33,173 bases of DNA. It comes from Mesostigma viride. Its lineage: Eukaryota > Streptophyta > Mesostigmatophyceae > Mesostigmatales > Mesostigmataceae. Under the pieces are notes generated by a model. It made no database searches, was not told the origin of the DNA, and worked only from the letters and a program-made list of their open reading frames with translations. Numbering within the stretch: position 1 is the first letter of the stretch; every line of letters begins with the position of its first letter. Position numbers and translations under genes: made by a program. Where the stretch lies: assembly GCA_009746045.1 (NCBI GenBank), contig RPFO01001019.1, forward strand, positions 1 through 33,173, in the 5' to 3' direction. Below, one piece after another: positions 1 through 8,429 of the stretch.

Positions 1-245
1 GCGCCTCGTGGTCGTACCTGTCCCCCCCTTGTCCTCCATGAAATCGGAGAACGCCTCGAACACGCGCGCGGTCTTGCCGTGTGCTCCGGCCCCTTGACGA
101 CGCGGTCCGTCTCGAGGAACTCGTGAAAGAGCCGCGCCAGACGCGTCTCCTCGTCCGTGAGAGATCGGTAAAGCGGCTCGTCGAGGGCCCGCAGCAGCTC
201 GTCGACGCGCGCGCGGTCATCCTCGGATGACCAGTCGGTCGCCAT
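1..245 (-). CDS. Unknown viral gene, 3' part outside window, apparent frameshift
   Basis: The reading frame starts with ATG at 245 (MATDWSSEDD...) and runs leftward out of the window. The first part is a charged, helical-looking sequence (ELLRALDEPLYRSLTDEE, then RLARLFHEFLETDRVVKG). Near 84-95 the plausible protein continues in another frame (HGKTARVFEAFSDFMEDKGG), while the original frame turns into Arg/Pro/Ser-rich shadow sequence. This points to a one-base indel at the GGCCCC run, either a real mutation or a consensus error. The start overlaps the end of the next gene on the same strand by 29 bases. I do not recognise a family. Confidence 0.4.
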   Translation of the reverse strand, partial: MATDWSSEDDRARVDELLRALDEPLYRSLTDEETRLARLFHEFLETDRVVKGPEHTARPRACSRRSPISWRTRGGQVRPRG

Positions 246-606
246 GTCGCTCGACGACACGTGTCGGCTCGTCGCACTCATCCTGCTCGAAGGCGGACCC
301 GACTCTCTTGATGGAGGAGGCGAGGAGGAGGATACGCCCCGCGACCTGCTCCGGAAACACCGACGACTTGAGAGCGATCTTCTCGATGGCCTCGTCCGCT
401 GCCTCGACGCAGACTTCCAACACGTCCTTCCAGTCGCCTTCCGGAAACTTTTGCTTGCGAATAATTTGGCCGGCGATGACGACGTTCTTGCCCACGCAGT
501 ACTCGGCTACCTCGTCCTCGTCGACGGACACTCGCTCCAGAACGATTTCGTCGCACGCGGACAGGTGGCGGGTGTAGAAGTCGACGAGTCGCAGCGCACG
601 TTCCAT
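217..606 (-). CDS. Hypothetical 129-aa protein
   Basis: An ATG-started frame of 129 residues, acidic to neutral, with a helical middle (DEAIEKIALKSSVFPEQ) and no signal peptide, membrane segment or cysteine motif. I do not recognise it. Codon composition matches the neighbouring genes, and the antisense frames are Arg/Ser/Thr-rich shadows, which supports this strand. It lies divergently to the OTU gene on the plus strand with only about 80 bases between starts, and it overlaps the next minus-strand gene by 29 bases. A TATAAA-like sequence sits just upstream on its strand. Confidence 0.6.
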   Translation of the reverse strand: MERALRLVDFYTRHLSACDEIVLERVSVDEDEVAEYCVGKNVVIAGQIIRKQKFPEGDWKDVLEVCVEAADEAIEKIALKSSVFPEQVAGRILLLASSIKRVGSAFEQDECDEPTRVVERHGDRLVIRG

Positions 607-613
607 CCACCGA

Positions 614-626
614 CAAATTTATAGTA
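614..626. promoter_or_regulatory. TATA-like element between divergent genes
   Basis: The AT-rich stretch AAATTTATAGTATA stands out in otherwise GC-rich sequence between two divergent starts (606 minus, 686 plus). On the minus strand it reads TATAAATTT. It could serve either gene. It is about 60 bases from the plus-strand ATG at 686 but only about 12 from the minus-strand ATG. Confidence 0.4.
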
Positions 627-685
627 TAGTGTATGTTCGATATTCGATGCGCGGAGGCCTCGCGAGGAGGCGAGACCGGGGCTTT

Positions 686-1390
686 ATGGAGTCCGGAATC
701 GTGTCGGCTCGAACCGCGACGACATCCCGCGCGCCCCGCGCAGACCGACACGTCGCGATCCCGTCCGTCCGCATGATGGACGGCTCGGATCGCACGGACC
801 GCGTGCGAACGGTCGAGTGCGGATCGGCTCCTTGGAACAACTGTTTCTACCGCAGCGTCCTTGCGAGCCTGTACCCCGAGAGGTACCCCGCCCCGTCCAC
901 GAACGAACGGCTGTCCGTCGACGGATCCGATCTGCGCCGACGAGCGACCCGCGAACTGGCGAAGGATCCGCACCTCTTGCGACTGGGGTTGTCTTCCGAC
1001 CGGCCGCGCACCGCGCAAGAGTACCTGCAAGCGCACTGGGACCGCGAGATGGCGGACTCGCCGCAGATCGAGGCGACGGCGCGCGCGTTGCGTTCGCGGA
1101 TCCTGGTCTACAACGACTACGGCCGCGGGGACGTGCGCGTGCACGAGTTCGGACGGCGGTACGCCGGCGGACCGGCGCGCGTCTACTACTACTTCGACCG
1201 CCTCGGAGGGCCGGACCAGTCGGGCCACTACCAGATGGCGCTGGCGCCCTCGCCCCCTCCCGCCGCGGTCAAACCGAAACGCGGACTGCTTACGACGCTG
1301 GGCACTCTGTTCGTGGACACGGACGGTGATCGCGATTACGAAGGACTACGCGAAAGTTTCAGCACAGGACTCATGTTTCGTGGGTTGTAA
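686..1390 (+). CDS. OTU-like cysteine protease (candidate deubiquitinase)
   Basis: I chose ATG 686, giving 234 aa; an in-frame ATG at 647 and a GTG at 629 are alternatives. The protein has the OTU signature: APWNNCFYRSVL around residue 53 (putative nucleophile Cys53, corresponding to the family's DGNC-[LF]-[FY]-R), a middle segment SPQIEATARALRSRILVYN resembling the OTU 'W-x-E-x-x-A-x-A' strand-helix region, and GHYQMAL with putative catalytic His181. The usual Asp before the Cys is not in place (Pro-Trp-Asn instead), so full activity is uncertain. OTU enzymes cleave ubiquitin chains and occur widely in large DNA viruses. The basic, Thr/Arg-rich N-terminus before residue 45 is low-complexity. 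The gene converges with the next minus-strand gene, with 12 bases between stops. Confidence 0.7.
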   Translation: MESGIVSARTATTSRAPRADRHVAIPSVRMMDGSDRTDRVRTVECGSAPWNNCFYRSVLASLYPERYPAPSTNERLSVDGSDLRRRATRELAKDPHLLRLGLSSDRPRTAQEYLQAHWDREMADSPQIEATARALRSRILVYNDYGRGDVRVHEFGRRYAGGPARVYYYFDRLGGPDQSGHYQMALAPSPPPAAVKPKRGLLTTLGTLFVDTDGDRDYEGLRESFSTGLMFRGL

Positions 1391-1402
1391 ACGCATCTTT
1401 AT

Positions 1403-2074
1403 TCATTCATGAACAAGCCCCGTTTCCGCATACTCGTGCACGTGTTCCCGGTCCAGTTCGGACCACCACCCCATATCCCACACGGGCGAAGACGGAGGGT
1501 CGCGGCCCTCGCGCCTGAACTTGGCGGTCAGGACGTTGTAACACTTGACCACGAACGAGTAGGACCGGTTCGCGAAGTTCTTGTTCGACCCCAGACAATC
1601 GTACAGCCGGTCCCGTATCCTGGCCATCTCCGATCGACTGACCCGCTTTCCGCGCCGGGCCAGCCCGTCGTGGATCTTTCCCCACAGGATCCAAAGCTTC
1701 TCCTCCTTCCTCCCCCTGGGCGTTTCGAGGGCGTCCACGCACTCCCGGTATCGCGCGGGAGACAGGACCTTCAGGACGGCCTCCAGTTGCTCGTCCTCGC
1801 GGCCGTCGAACCGGCGACGGTCGCCGTCACTCTTTTGGCGGTACTTGAGTTCCGCGCGCACCTCCCTTTCGAGCGTCTTCGCGGGATTGATCTCCCAGTA
1901 GATCTCGTCCATCTCGGGACAGACCCCGTGCCCGGTGGGCCAACTGCGGTCCAAGATGATGCGTAAGGCCAGAGGGGGCAGCGCCTGGAACATGACGCTC
2001 GGCGGACGCGGGGTCGAAACGGGAGCGAACGTCGTCCACTCGGTGGCAGGCTCCCACCCCGCGGGCTCGGCCAT
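1403..2074 (-). CDS. Hypothetical 223-aa protein
   Basis: ATG 2074 is preferred because a TATAAAG box lies 40 bases upstream, and the codons before it read as Arg/Pro/Thr-rich shadow sequence. The N-terminal third has aromatic and proline residues. The C-terminal two thirds are basic and helical (RKEEKLWILWGKIHDGLARR, then SEMARIRDRLYDCLG). It ends with an acidic-aromatic tail. No motif I recognise. The stop is followed at once by AATGAATAAA on its strand, a probable polyadenylation signal that lies in the 12-base gap shared with the convergent OTU gene. Confidence 0.65.
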   Translation of the reverse strand: MAEPAGWEPATEWTTFAPVSTPRPPSVMFQALPPLALRIILDRSWPTGHGVCPEMDEIYWEINPAKTLEREVRAELKYRQKSDGDRRRFDGREDEQLEAVLKVLSPARYRECVDALETPRGRKEEKLWILWGKIHDGLARRGKRVSRSEMARIRDRLYDCLGSNKNFANRSYSFVVKCYNVLTAKFRREGRDPPSSPVWDMGWWSELDREHVHEYAETGLVHE

Positions 2075-2113
2075 GCTCGGTAGCGTGTGGAGGGGAGCGA
2101 CGTGGAGACGGAC

Positions 2114-2119
2114 TTTATA
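2114..2119 (-). promoter_or_regulatory. TATA box for the 223-aa gene
   Basis: On the minus strand this reads TATAAA within CGTATAAAGTCC, 40 bases upstream of ATG 2074. The box overlaps the stop codon (2,115-2,117) of the upstream minus-strand gene, showing very tight packing. Confidence 0.6.
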
Positions 2120-2435
2120 CGATCCCGTGAAACGACACGATCGATCGATCACTTGCCTTTCTTTGCCTCCTCCTGCGTGGGCGCGCCCGTCTGCCCGGGA
2201 ATCGGGACAGCCACGACAGACGGACCGCGTCGGCCACCGTCGCCGGAGCGGACGGGATGCCCGTCGCCATGTCGTCGTACTTGCGCTTGGTTTCCTTCGT
2301 CCTGGCGACGTGCATCCCGCAACTTCTCGCCACGTGGCGAACACCGCGAGCATGGATCGCGCACGTCTTCCTCCCCGGCCTGGCTTCGTTCTTGCAGCGC
2401 CCGCCGTGCGTCACCGTCTTCCTCTTGCACTTCAT
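2115..2435 (-). CDS. Small basic protein with viral C-x-C-H zinc-binding motif
   Basis: A 106-aa frame starting at ATG 2435. The first 30 residues carry the pattern C-x9-GxxC-x9-C-x2-H (CKRKTVTHGGRCKN...KTCAIH), typical of short zinc-binding modules common in protist-infecting large DNA viruses (DUF5763-like). Further Cys and His follow (SCGMHV). The rest is strongly basic (RRARPRRRRQRKAS), which would suit nucleic-acid binding or nuclear import. The ATG overlaps the stop of the 1,398-aa gene as ATGA. A longer upstream extension in this frame exists but is an Arg/Pro-rich shadow of that gene. Confidence 0.55.
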   Translation of the reverse strand: MKCKRKTVTHGGRCKNEARPGRKTCAIHARGVRHVARSCGMHVARTKETKRKYDDMATGIPSAPATVADAVRLSWLSRFPGRRARPRRRRQRKASDRSIVSFHGIV

Positions 2436-5400
2436 CGTCCGTACAACGAGTTCAGAAAAAAACGCTGGGAGGGAACAGGGACGTTCGCGGCGAAGGCGGG
2501 ACGCGCCGGGACGGGCGGCCACGGATACCTGGCGACGGCGCTCTGTGCTGCGGGGAACGCGTGGACGGGCGCGGTCGAGCGGAACGCGGCGGTCGACGCG
2601 AACGCGGGACGGGACGGGATGTAGGCGGGTCCCGGCGCCGGCACGGGGTACCGCGGTATTGCGTTCTGCGCGACGGGGTGGGGAGGGGCCGTCCGCGGTC
2701 GTGCGGGGGCGCACAGGGCGTCCGCGAACCGCTGGAGAGCGTACGCTCGCTGGGCCAACACATGGTGCGATTGCGCCGACATGGGCATGGAACGGGACGC
2801 CGCCTGATGGACGGGGTGCCGTTCGGACGGCAACTCAAACGTCGTGAGCAATGCCTCGAAACGGTTCCCGTCGAAATATACGCAATATGGATCGCCCGTC
2901 CTTTTCCCCCGGAATGCTCTGTACGTACGCACATCGGCGAATGTTGTTTCAGACGGAGGCACGCGATGAGATTCCGGTCTCTTACTGACGACAACGATGT
3001 CGTTCTTGAGGTAGCGGGCCGTGATCGCGATCACCTCCGCACTCGCCCCCTTACTCGTCGGGATTGCCAATCTGCTTATAATATCTGTTTTTTTCCCCGG
3101 ATCGAAACCCAACTCACTCTGCGCGATTTTCAAATACCCACCCAGTTGTTGTCCCAGTTTCCTCTTTAACTCTTCCACTCTGGGCCTCAGACCACTGGCT
3201 TTCATCTGTTGTTTCGCCCGGAACGCCTTGATCACGAATATCGCGTTGTAAAAACTGTCTGCGCCTTCCAAAGCGCTCCGCCTGTACAGAATCCGGTCGT
3301 TTTCGGTATTTGGGATCTTCATCGTGAAAGGTCTGTCGACCCTATCGGAATACTTCGGATTGTAGATCCGCGGCGCATCAAGAGGCAACAACCTTGCCGG
3401 AGGCATCGAAACAACGGCGTGGAGATTATCAGAATCCTCGCCCCGACGTTCGGTATCGTCGACGACGGGATTGTCACCGTCCAGCACGTTACTTCCATAC
3501 TCGTTGACGCCGAGACCGGAAGGACCCCCGCGCGCGTTCCCTGCCATCGCACGCGCAACAGCTGTATTCAGGTCCAGCGACCTGGCGACCTCACCCTCCT
3601 CCCTCTCAGACGAGGGCGTCGTCCTTGTCGCCGGAGACCCTTCCACCTGTTCTTTACCCCGCGCGGCGGCCTGACGCGCCGACCGCCGGACCCCAGGGGA
3701 TGGTGTATTGCCCCCCCCCGTGGGAGGGGTCGGACGAGGGGGGGTATTGCCCCCCCCCGCGAGTGGGGCGGGCGACGCGGGAGGGCGGGGCGTACTGCCC
3801 CCGCCAGCGGGGAGAGGGCCGGGCGACGCGGGAGGGCGGGGCGTACTGCCCCCGCCAGCGGGAGAAGGAGCGGGCGGCGCGCGAGGAGGTGTCTTCCCCC
3901 CGCCAGCGGAAGAAGGGGGCGCGGGGCTCGCGGCGGCGGTCCGAGAAGAACTTCTCGTCTGGACACCCCGCGAAACATCAGGAGAAGTATTCACGCGCTC
4001 TGCGCCGGCGATCACGATCTCGACTTCTTTCGCTACCGCACTCACAGCTTTTTTGTATTCCCTCATCATCACTCCCATTGCTTTCTCAATTGCCTTGTCA
4101 CCGGACTCATTTTCAATGCTTGTATGTACGTCATCACAGGCAAGGGTGAAATTTTCGGTGAGGTCAACGCTAGCGCCTCCGGGAAGGTTGTTATCTATCC
4201 GATAGTCGAGGTCATGCTCCGACGGCGCGCTTCCCAACTTCTCGTCCAGCAATTTTACCGCCTCAATCGCTTCATCCGAAACATGTTTATCTTTGATCGC
4301 CTTTTCCGTCATCTCCACCACATCATCTTGCATATTTCGGAGCTCGCGGAAATAGTCCAGCCATACGTTCCGACGAGGAGCGGGTAGTATGAGCGGCTGT
4401 CTCCCCGGCATATCGGGCCGCGGAGGGGTCGGGATCACGCCGGTCGATTCATCCCGCGGTGGCAGACGACTGAAGTGAAAATCCGCCGCTATCGCTTGTT
4501 CAGCCTTGAGACGAGAAGTCACCATCGCCTGAGCCGCCTCGGCGATCGCGGACACGTTGAAAGACGAGTTGCTCAACAGACTCAAAACCTTGTCGCATGC
4601 ATTTGCGAGCACAGTAGACGCCTTGACACTCTCCGAATCAGAACGCGCCGACGGTGCAGAACCTGCTTTCTTACGGAGAGCCTCCACGGCGTCTCGAGCC
4701 TCTTTCATATACGCTCGATCCCCCTTCGCGGTCTCCGTCGTACCGACGGCTTTGTTGACGAGGCCTCGCAATTCCGCAAGGTACTCCGCCCACGATTGTT
4801 CGGTTCGAGGACCCGACTCGGCCGTGCTATCGCCGGATCCCTCCTCGCCCCCTCCCCTCGATTGCTGTTTCCCCGACCCCGCCGAACGCGCGCCCGACCC
4901 TCCGGCCCCACCTGCGCCCCCCGACAGAGCCTGCGCGGCCTCCTCCTCATCCGCGGAGGACGCTCGTTCCGCGGCCAAAAGTTCGGCTTGCTTACGCTTC
5001 GCCTGATCATAATAAACCGATCCTTGTCTCAAGTCCCGCATCCGAAGAATATCACGCCCCGGCACAGCCCGTTCGCCTCCTGGATTCATGATCAACTCTT
5101 CGAGCTTCTTCTGCGCTTCCGTTAAAAGCGCATTCCGTTGCAAGACTTCACCCGCAGATTCCCAGCGAGAACGAGCAGAATCAACAGAGTCTCTCAAACG
5201 ATTCACTAGCTCCTGCTGTCGACGAATTTGTTTTTCCACCGTCTGTTGACCGGCCTCGACAGGAGGGACGCTACTTCCCGAGTCTACCTCCCCGCCGCCT
5301 CCGTCGTCCCTGTCCAGGCCGCCCGAATAAGCGCCGCCGCCTATGTCCTCACTCCTCGCGGCAGCGCTCGCCGATCGCGTCACAGGACCGTCGGCGCGAG

Positions 5401-6628
5401 GGGGCACTGCAGGACCCTGCGAAGACGTCGGCGACTGGTTGTATCGCACCCGATACGCCGCACTCTTCTCACCAAGCTCCTTCTCAATCATCTCCCTTGC
5501 CAAATTCAAAAGCGCTACCCTCCTGCCCTGCTTTTCGCGCTGTGCATTCGCGATATCGGTCGCGTTTTTGGCCAACTTGCTATTTAACACGCGAATCTCG
5601 TCCAAATCTCTCTTCTTCGCGCGTTCACTGCCCGCAGGCGCGTCCGGTCTAGGGTCGCCCCACCTCTTTTGGAATTGCGTCCTCATACGCTGGAGTTGAC
5701 TCTCTACCTTTTGCGCCTTTGCACGCAACGCAACGGCCTTTTCGGGCATCTCGTTGTTCTCAAACTCGACTGCCAACTCCATGTAACGGCCCCGCTCGTC
5801 TTCCTTTTGGCGGATCGCGTCCCAATCGTATATTTTGGATCTGTTATTAGTCGCGTCGGCGGTCGACCGCGTGACTCGACGCGAAGGTTCCGCAGAAACG
5901 GGTTGGGTCGCGACGGTAGTCGTACGCGTGCCTCGACGCGAAGGTGGCGCTGGAGTGCCCGTCGCGACGGCCGGCTGATTCGACGGTGGTGCGGCGCGGG
6001 CAGAGGTCCTTGGGGCGTTCGTTGGGCGAGAGGGTCCCGCCGCCGCCGCCCCCGCCGCCTCTGCCACATTCTCTGCCTGAGGCGACCCACGGGCAGGAGC
6101 CTCCTCCTTCCAATTCCTTCGATACACAAGCCTAGCCTGTCCGAGCCATTCTTTGACAGCTTTGAGCAATTTTTTTTTGTACAACATCGCCTCCCGCGGC
6201 AACCCCCTCGCAATCTCTCCTGTCCACCTATCGATATCAACCTCTGCCTTATGAATATTGTCCATCGCCTCGTTCTTATAATTCGCCAGTTCCGCCGCCG
6301 TCATACCGCTCCCCTTTATCATCTGCTTCCGGCTCCTCTGACCGTCCGCCTCCTCCTCCGCCTCCTCGACCGTGTCCTTCGTGTAGTACCCCCATCGCCG
6401 CAACTGCGACTTGGCCTGGCATTGGGAGTACGTCCCGATATTTCCGCCGTGCCCGCCGCAATACGGTTTCCCTGTCGCGGGACCGGACGGTAACGGCGGA
6501 CGTCGCTCGTTTTCACCAAGTTTGATCTCATGACGGCCATACATTCGAAACTGGCGCCGCTTCTGACAAGACACCTGATCCGCGCCGGTACGCAAGTCTC
6601 GGAATCCGCAATAGGTATTCTCCGTCAT
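2432..6628 (-). CDS. 1,398-aa multidomain protein with degenerate OTU-like C-terminus
   Basis: The largest gene of the window. The N-terminus has a Cys/His module (YCGFRDLRTGADQVSC ... YCGGHGGN) like the short zinc motif of its downstream neighbour. Residues of about 100-950 are charged and coiled-coil-like, with Ser/Thr/Ala linkers. Around 900-1,000 there is a Gly-Gly-Gly/Pro repeat (GGGSTPRPPASP units). Residues about 1,095-1,265 resemble an OTU fold: GADSFYNAI where the family has DGNCFYRA, SAEVIAITARYLKNDIVVV, and VYFDGNRFEALL where the family has NHYD. The catalytic Cys is Ser1125 and the catalytic His is Arg1256, so this is probably a pseudo-enzyme that binds rather than cuts. The last 120 residues are Pro/Ala-rich. 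It could be a virion or scaffold protein; that is a guess. Confidence 0.7.
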   Translation of the reverse strand: MTENTYCGFRDLRTGADQVSCQKRRQFRMYGRHEIKLGENERRPPLPSGPATGKPYCGGHGGNIGTYSQCQAKSQLRRWGYYTKDTVEEAEEEADGQRSRKQMIKGSGMTAAELANYKNEAMDNIHKAEVDIDRWTGEIARGLPREAMLYKKKLLKAVKEWLGQARLVYRRNWKEEAPARGSPQAENVAEAAGAAAAGPSRPTNAPRTSARAAPPSNQPAVATGTPAPPSRRGTRTTTVATQPVSAEPSRRVTRSTADATNNRSKIYDWDAIRQKEDERGRYMELAVEFENNEMPEKAVALRAKAQKVESQLQRMRTQFQKRWGDPRPDAPAGSERAKKRDLDEIRVLNSKLAKNATDIANAQREKQGRRVALLNLAREMIEKELGEKSAAYRVRYNQSPTSSQGPAVPPRADGPVTRSASAAARSEDIGGGAYSGGLDRDDGGGGEVDSGSSVPPVEAGQQTVEKQIRRQQELVNRLRDSVDSARSRWESAGEVLQRNALLTEAQKKLEELIMNPGGERAVPGRDILRMRDLRQGSVYYDQAKRKQAELLAAERASSADEEEAAQALSGGAGGAGGSGARSAGSGKQQSRGGGEEGSGDSTAESGPRTEQSWAEYLAELRGLVNKAVGTTETAKGDRAYMKEARDAVEALRKKAGSAPSARSDSESVKASTVLANACDKVLSLLSNSSFNVSAIAEAAQAMVTSRLKAEQAIAADFHFSRLPPRDESTGVIPTPPRPDMPGRQPLILPAPRRNVWLDYFRELRNMQDDVVEMTEKAIKDKHVSDEAIEAVKLLDEKLGSAPSEHDLDYRIDNNLPGGASVDLTENFTLACDDVHTSIENESGDKAIEKAMGVMMREYKKAVSAVAKEVEIVIAGAERVNTSPDVSRGVQTRSSSRTAAASPAPPSSAGGGKTPPRAPPAPSPAGGGSTPRPPASPGPLPAGGGSTPRPPASPAPLAGGGNTPPRPTPPTGGGNTPSPGVRRSARQAAARGKEQVEGSPATRTTPSSEREEGEVARSLDLNTAVARAMAGNARGGPSGLGVNEYGSNVLDGDNPVVDDTERRGEDSDNLHAVVSMPPARLLPLDAPRIYNPKYSDRVDRPFTMKIPNTENDRILYRRSALEGADSFYNAIFVIKAFRAKQQMKASGLRPRVEELKRKLGQQLGGYLKIAQSELGFDPGKKTDIISRLAIPTSKGASAEVIAITARYLKNDIVVVSKRPESHRVPPSETTFADVRTYRAFRGKRTGDPYCVYFDGNRFEALLTTFELPSERHPVHQAASRSMPMSAQSHHVLAQRAYALQRFADALCAPARPRTAPPHPVAQNAIPRYPVPAPGPAYIPSRPAFASTAAFRSTAPVHAFPAAQSAVARYPWPPVPARPAFAANVPVPSQRFFLNSLYGR
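3705..3912. repeat. In-frame GGG-Pro tandem repeat in the 1,398-aa gene
   Basis: Units of 39, 48 and 51 bp, all multiples of three, repeat here and keep the reading frame. On the minus strand they encode GGG(N/S)TP followed by Pro/Ala/Arg-rich stretches. Long C/G runs make this a likely place for length polymorphism and for sequencing error. Confidence 0.75.
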
Positions 6629-6742
6629 GATATACTACACCCTACGAAAAAGGTTTTCCAACAATACATTCGCGTGCATGAGGATGTGAGGAAACTTGAT
6701 TCATTCCAAATATAGGTTTACATGTACATGATTACAACTCTT

Positions 6743-7750
6743 CTACTGTGAGGAAACGTCCCACTTGTGGGGGCACCGCGGCGTCACCCCCCGGCTCCCC
6801 TTGTGGAAGACCGGGCCTACGTGCTTGATGCACAAGTCCACACCCCCACGCAAGAACGCAAACTTCTGGCACTCGTGCGCCGTCTCGGAGCATGCCGTGG
6901 AACAGAACACGGCGTCCCGGCACTCGCCGCACGCGTGCCACTGCGCGCTACCCTCTCCTACCGTCTTGGCGCACCCCTTTCCCATGCACTGGAGGGGGAG
7001 AGGGAGTCTCGTAACGGGCACCCAGGGCCGCAGCGCGGGCGACAGGCGGAACTTCTGTTTCCACTCGCTGGCGAGAGCCTTGGTGAAAATCCCGCCGTAC
7101 CATGACTTCTGGCATCCGTCACGGCCGGACATGTCGCTGAAACAGGCGGCGATCATGATTTCGGTGTCCCTGTTGTACTGCATCGCCTGCCAGTAGGTGA
7201 AGAAGCAGCGGTCCTTCAACTCCTCGGCGGTGACCCAGTCAACCACGACTTGTCGCGACGCCTGCGAGATGTGGCGGACACGGATCAGGAGCGCACCGCG
7301 GCCATACCGCGCGTCCCACTCCTTGCACTTGTCAAGCAGGACGTCATAATGACCGCACAGGTGCTCGAACACTCTGGACAGGGCGACTTGCTGCAAGCCG
7401 ACGGCGGAATCCCTCTTGAGGTCCGCCATCTTCTCCTCTTCAGTGCGCAAGGCGCCCTCCGCGAGCCAGCCGTTGAGTCGCTTGCGAGCGGCGATCACCT
7501 CGTCGGCGGTGGCGGGGACTTCGCCTCGCGAGACCTTCATGTCGTCGGCGACGGAGGCTGCCTTGTCGACGACTTGTTGGGAGCACTGCAGTGTGCGCAC
7601 CTTTTTGATGGGATATGGCTGCCCAGGCCTTTCCTCCTTGCGCTTGCAAGAAACGATGGGAACTTTGGGCATGCCGTCGGTATTCGGCATTCCGGCGAGC
7701 GCTTGAATGGGCGACATCGCGACGAAGACGGGGTTCTTGTATTTTCCCAT
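6743..7750 (-). CDS. MYND zinc-finger protein (first copy)
   Basis: A 335-aa protein from ATG 7750; an upstream TTG would add only four residues. The C-terminal part has a MYND finger at residues about 255-294: CMGKGC, then WHACGEC, FCSTAC and the final HECQ. MYND fingers bind short proline-rich peptides and act as protein-interaction adaptors. The 250 residues before it form an unknown domain (ALLIRVRHISQASRQVVVDW ... EIMIAACF) that looks distantly like the N-terminal domain of the second MYND gene at 11,846. A TATAAG box lies 83 bases upstream, and the upstream region is a divergent, repeat-rich promoter shared with the gene at 8,430. Confidence 0.75.
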   Translation of the reverse strand: MGKYKNPVFVAMSPIQALAGMPNTDGMPKVPIVSCKRKEERPGQPYPIKKVRTLQCSQQVVDKAASVADDMKVSRGEVPATADEVIAARKRLNGWLAEGALRTEEEKMADLKRDSAVGLQQVALSRVFEHLCGHYDVLLDKCKEWDARYGRGALLIRVRHISQASRQVVVDWVTAEELKDRCFFTYWQAMQYNRDTEIMIAACFSDMSGRDGCQKSWYGGIFTKALASEWKQKFRLSPALRPWVPVTRLPLPLQCMGKGCAKTVGEGSAQWHACGECRDAVFCSTACSETAHECQKFAFLRGGVDLCIKHVGPVFHKGSRGVTPRCPHKWDVSSQ

Positions 7751-7832
7751 GACGGTGGACAACGAGAGCGGTGAGGAGCTAGATTGCTAGAGAGGGAGCT
7801 GAGACCACGGTCTTGCGGCCGCCTGCGCTCTT

Positions 7833-7838
7833 CTTATA
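7833..7838 (-). promoter_or_regulatory. TATA-like box of first MYND gene
   Basis: The minus strand reads GGGTATAAGAAG here, 83 bases before ATG 7750. It is similar to the GGTATAAAAGCGG box at 18,747. Confidence 0.55.
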
Positions 7839-7859
7839 CCCGCCCGGTCCGACATCTCG

Positions 7860-8320
7860 CGCCGTGATTGGCGGACGACATCTCACGTTCTGATTGGCTA
7901 CCGGCCCGCGCGCCCCGCGCCGCCGCGCGACGTCCCTCAGATCCTTATCCCGACCGTCGGTTACGACCCACGGCCGTCGGATCGCGCGCGCCGGGCGTCC
8001 GTTACCTTCTCTGTACACTCTTCCGGAAGACGGATAATGTTTCGCGCGACCGCCGTCCGATCGCAATCCCCGGTCGTCGGTTACGACACCGTGACCGCCG
8101 GATAGCGTCCCGCCGGGCATCGGTTACCTTATCTATATACCCTTCTGGAAGACGGATAACGTTTCGCGCGCCCGTCGTCCGATCGCAACCCCTGACCATC
8201 GGTTACGCCCGGCCACCGTCGGATCCTATTCCGAGGTTCGGTTACGGATATACTCGCGGTTACACCTGCGCGTGATTGGTGGGTCGGGGCGGCCCTCCTC
8301 CCTCGCACGCGATTGGTCCG
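7860..8320. promoter_or_regulatory. Divergent promoter with degenerate 122-bp repeats and CCAAT boxes
   Basis: The gap between two divergent genes holds no plausible coding frame. ATTGG (inverted CCAAT) occurs at 7,867, 7,893, 8,275 and 8,312, close to each gene. Between them a unit of about 120 bp repeats roughly two and a half times. CGGTTAC (or CCGTTAC) occurs at 7,958, 7,999, 8,078, 8,121, 8,200, 8,239 and 8,257, in two interleaved series spaced 118-122 bp. CTTC[CT]GGAAGACGGATAA and TTTCGCGCG also recur. The copies are about 80-90% alike. Confidence 0.7.
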
Positions 8321-8337
8321 TGCGGATGGTCGCGGAC

Positions 8338-8343
8338 TTAAAA
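8338..8343 (+). promoter_or_regulatory. TATA-like box of the gene at 8,430
   Basis: The sequence GACTTAAAAGGCGG lies 87 bases before ATG 8430 and just after an ATTGG box. Its flanks resemble those of other TATA-like elements in the window. Confidence 0.5.
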
Positions 8344-8429
8344 GGCGGTGCCCTCTGTCCAAAGGGGTCTTCTCGCCTCAGAACCACTCAAGTGAGCGAG
8401 ACTCTGCCCGCGTCTCTCGTCGCCCCGCC

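Noticed and set aside
278-1228. Minus-strand 316-aa frame across the OTU gene
   Set aside because: Arg/Val-rich shadow composition, overlaps two better supported genes on both strands.
3209-6493. Plus-strand open frames of 392, 216 and 274 aa
   Set aside because: They are antisense shadows of the 1,398-aa gene, Arg/Pro/Ser-rich and without motifs.
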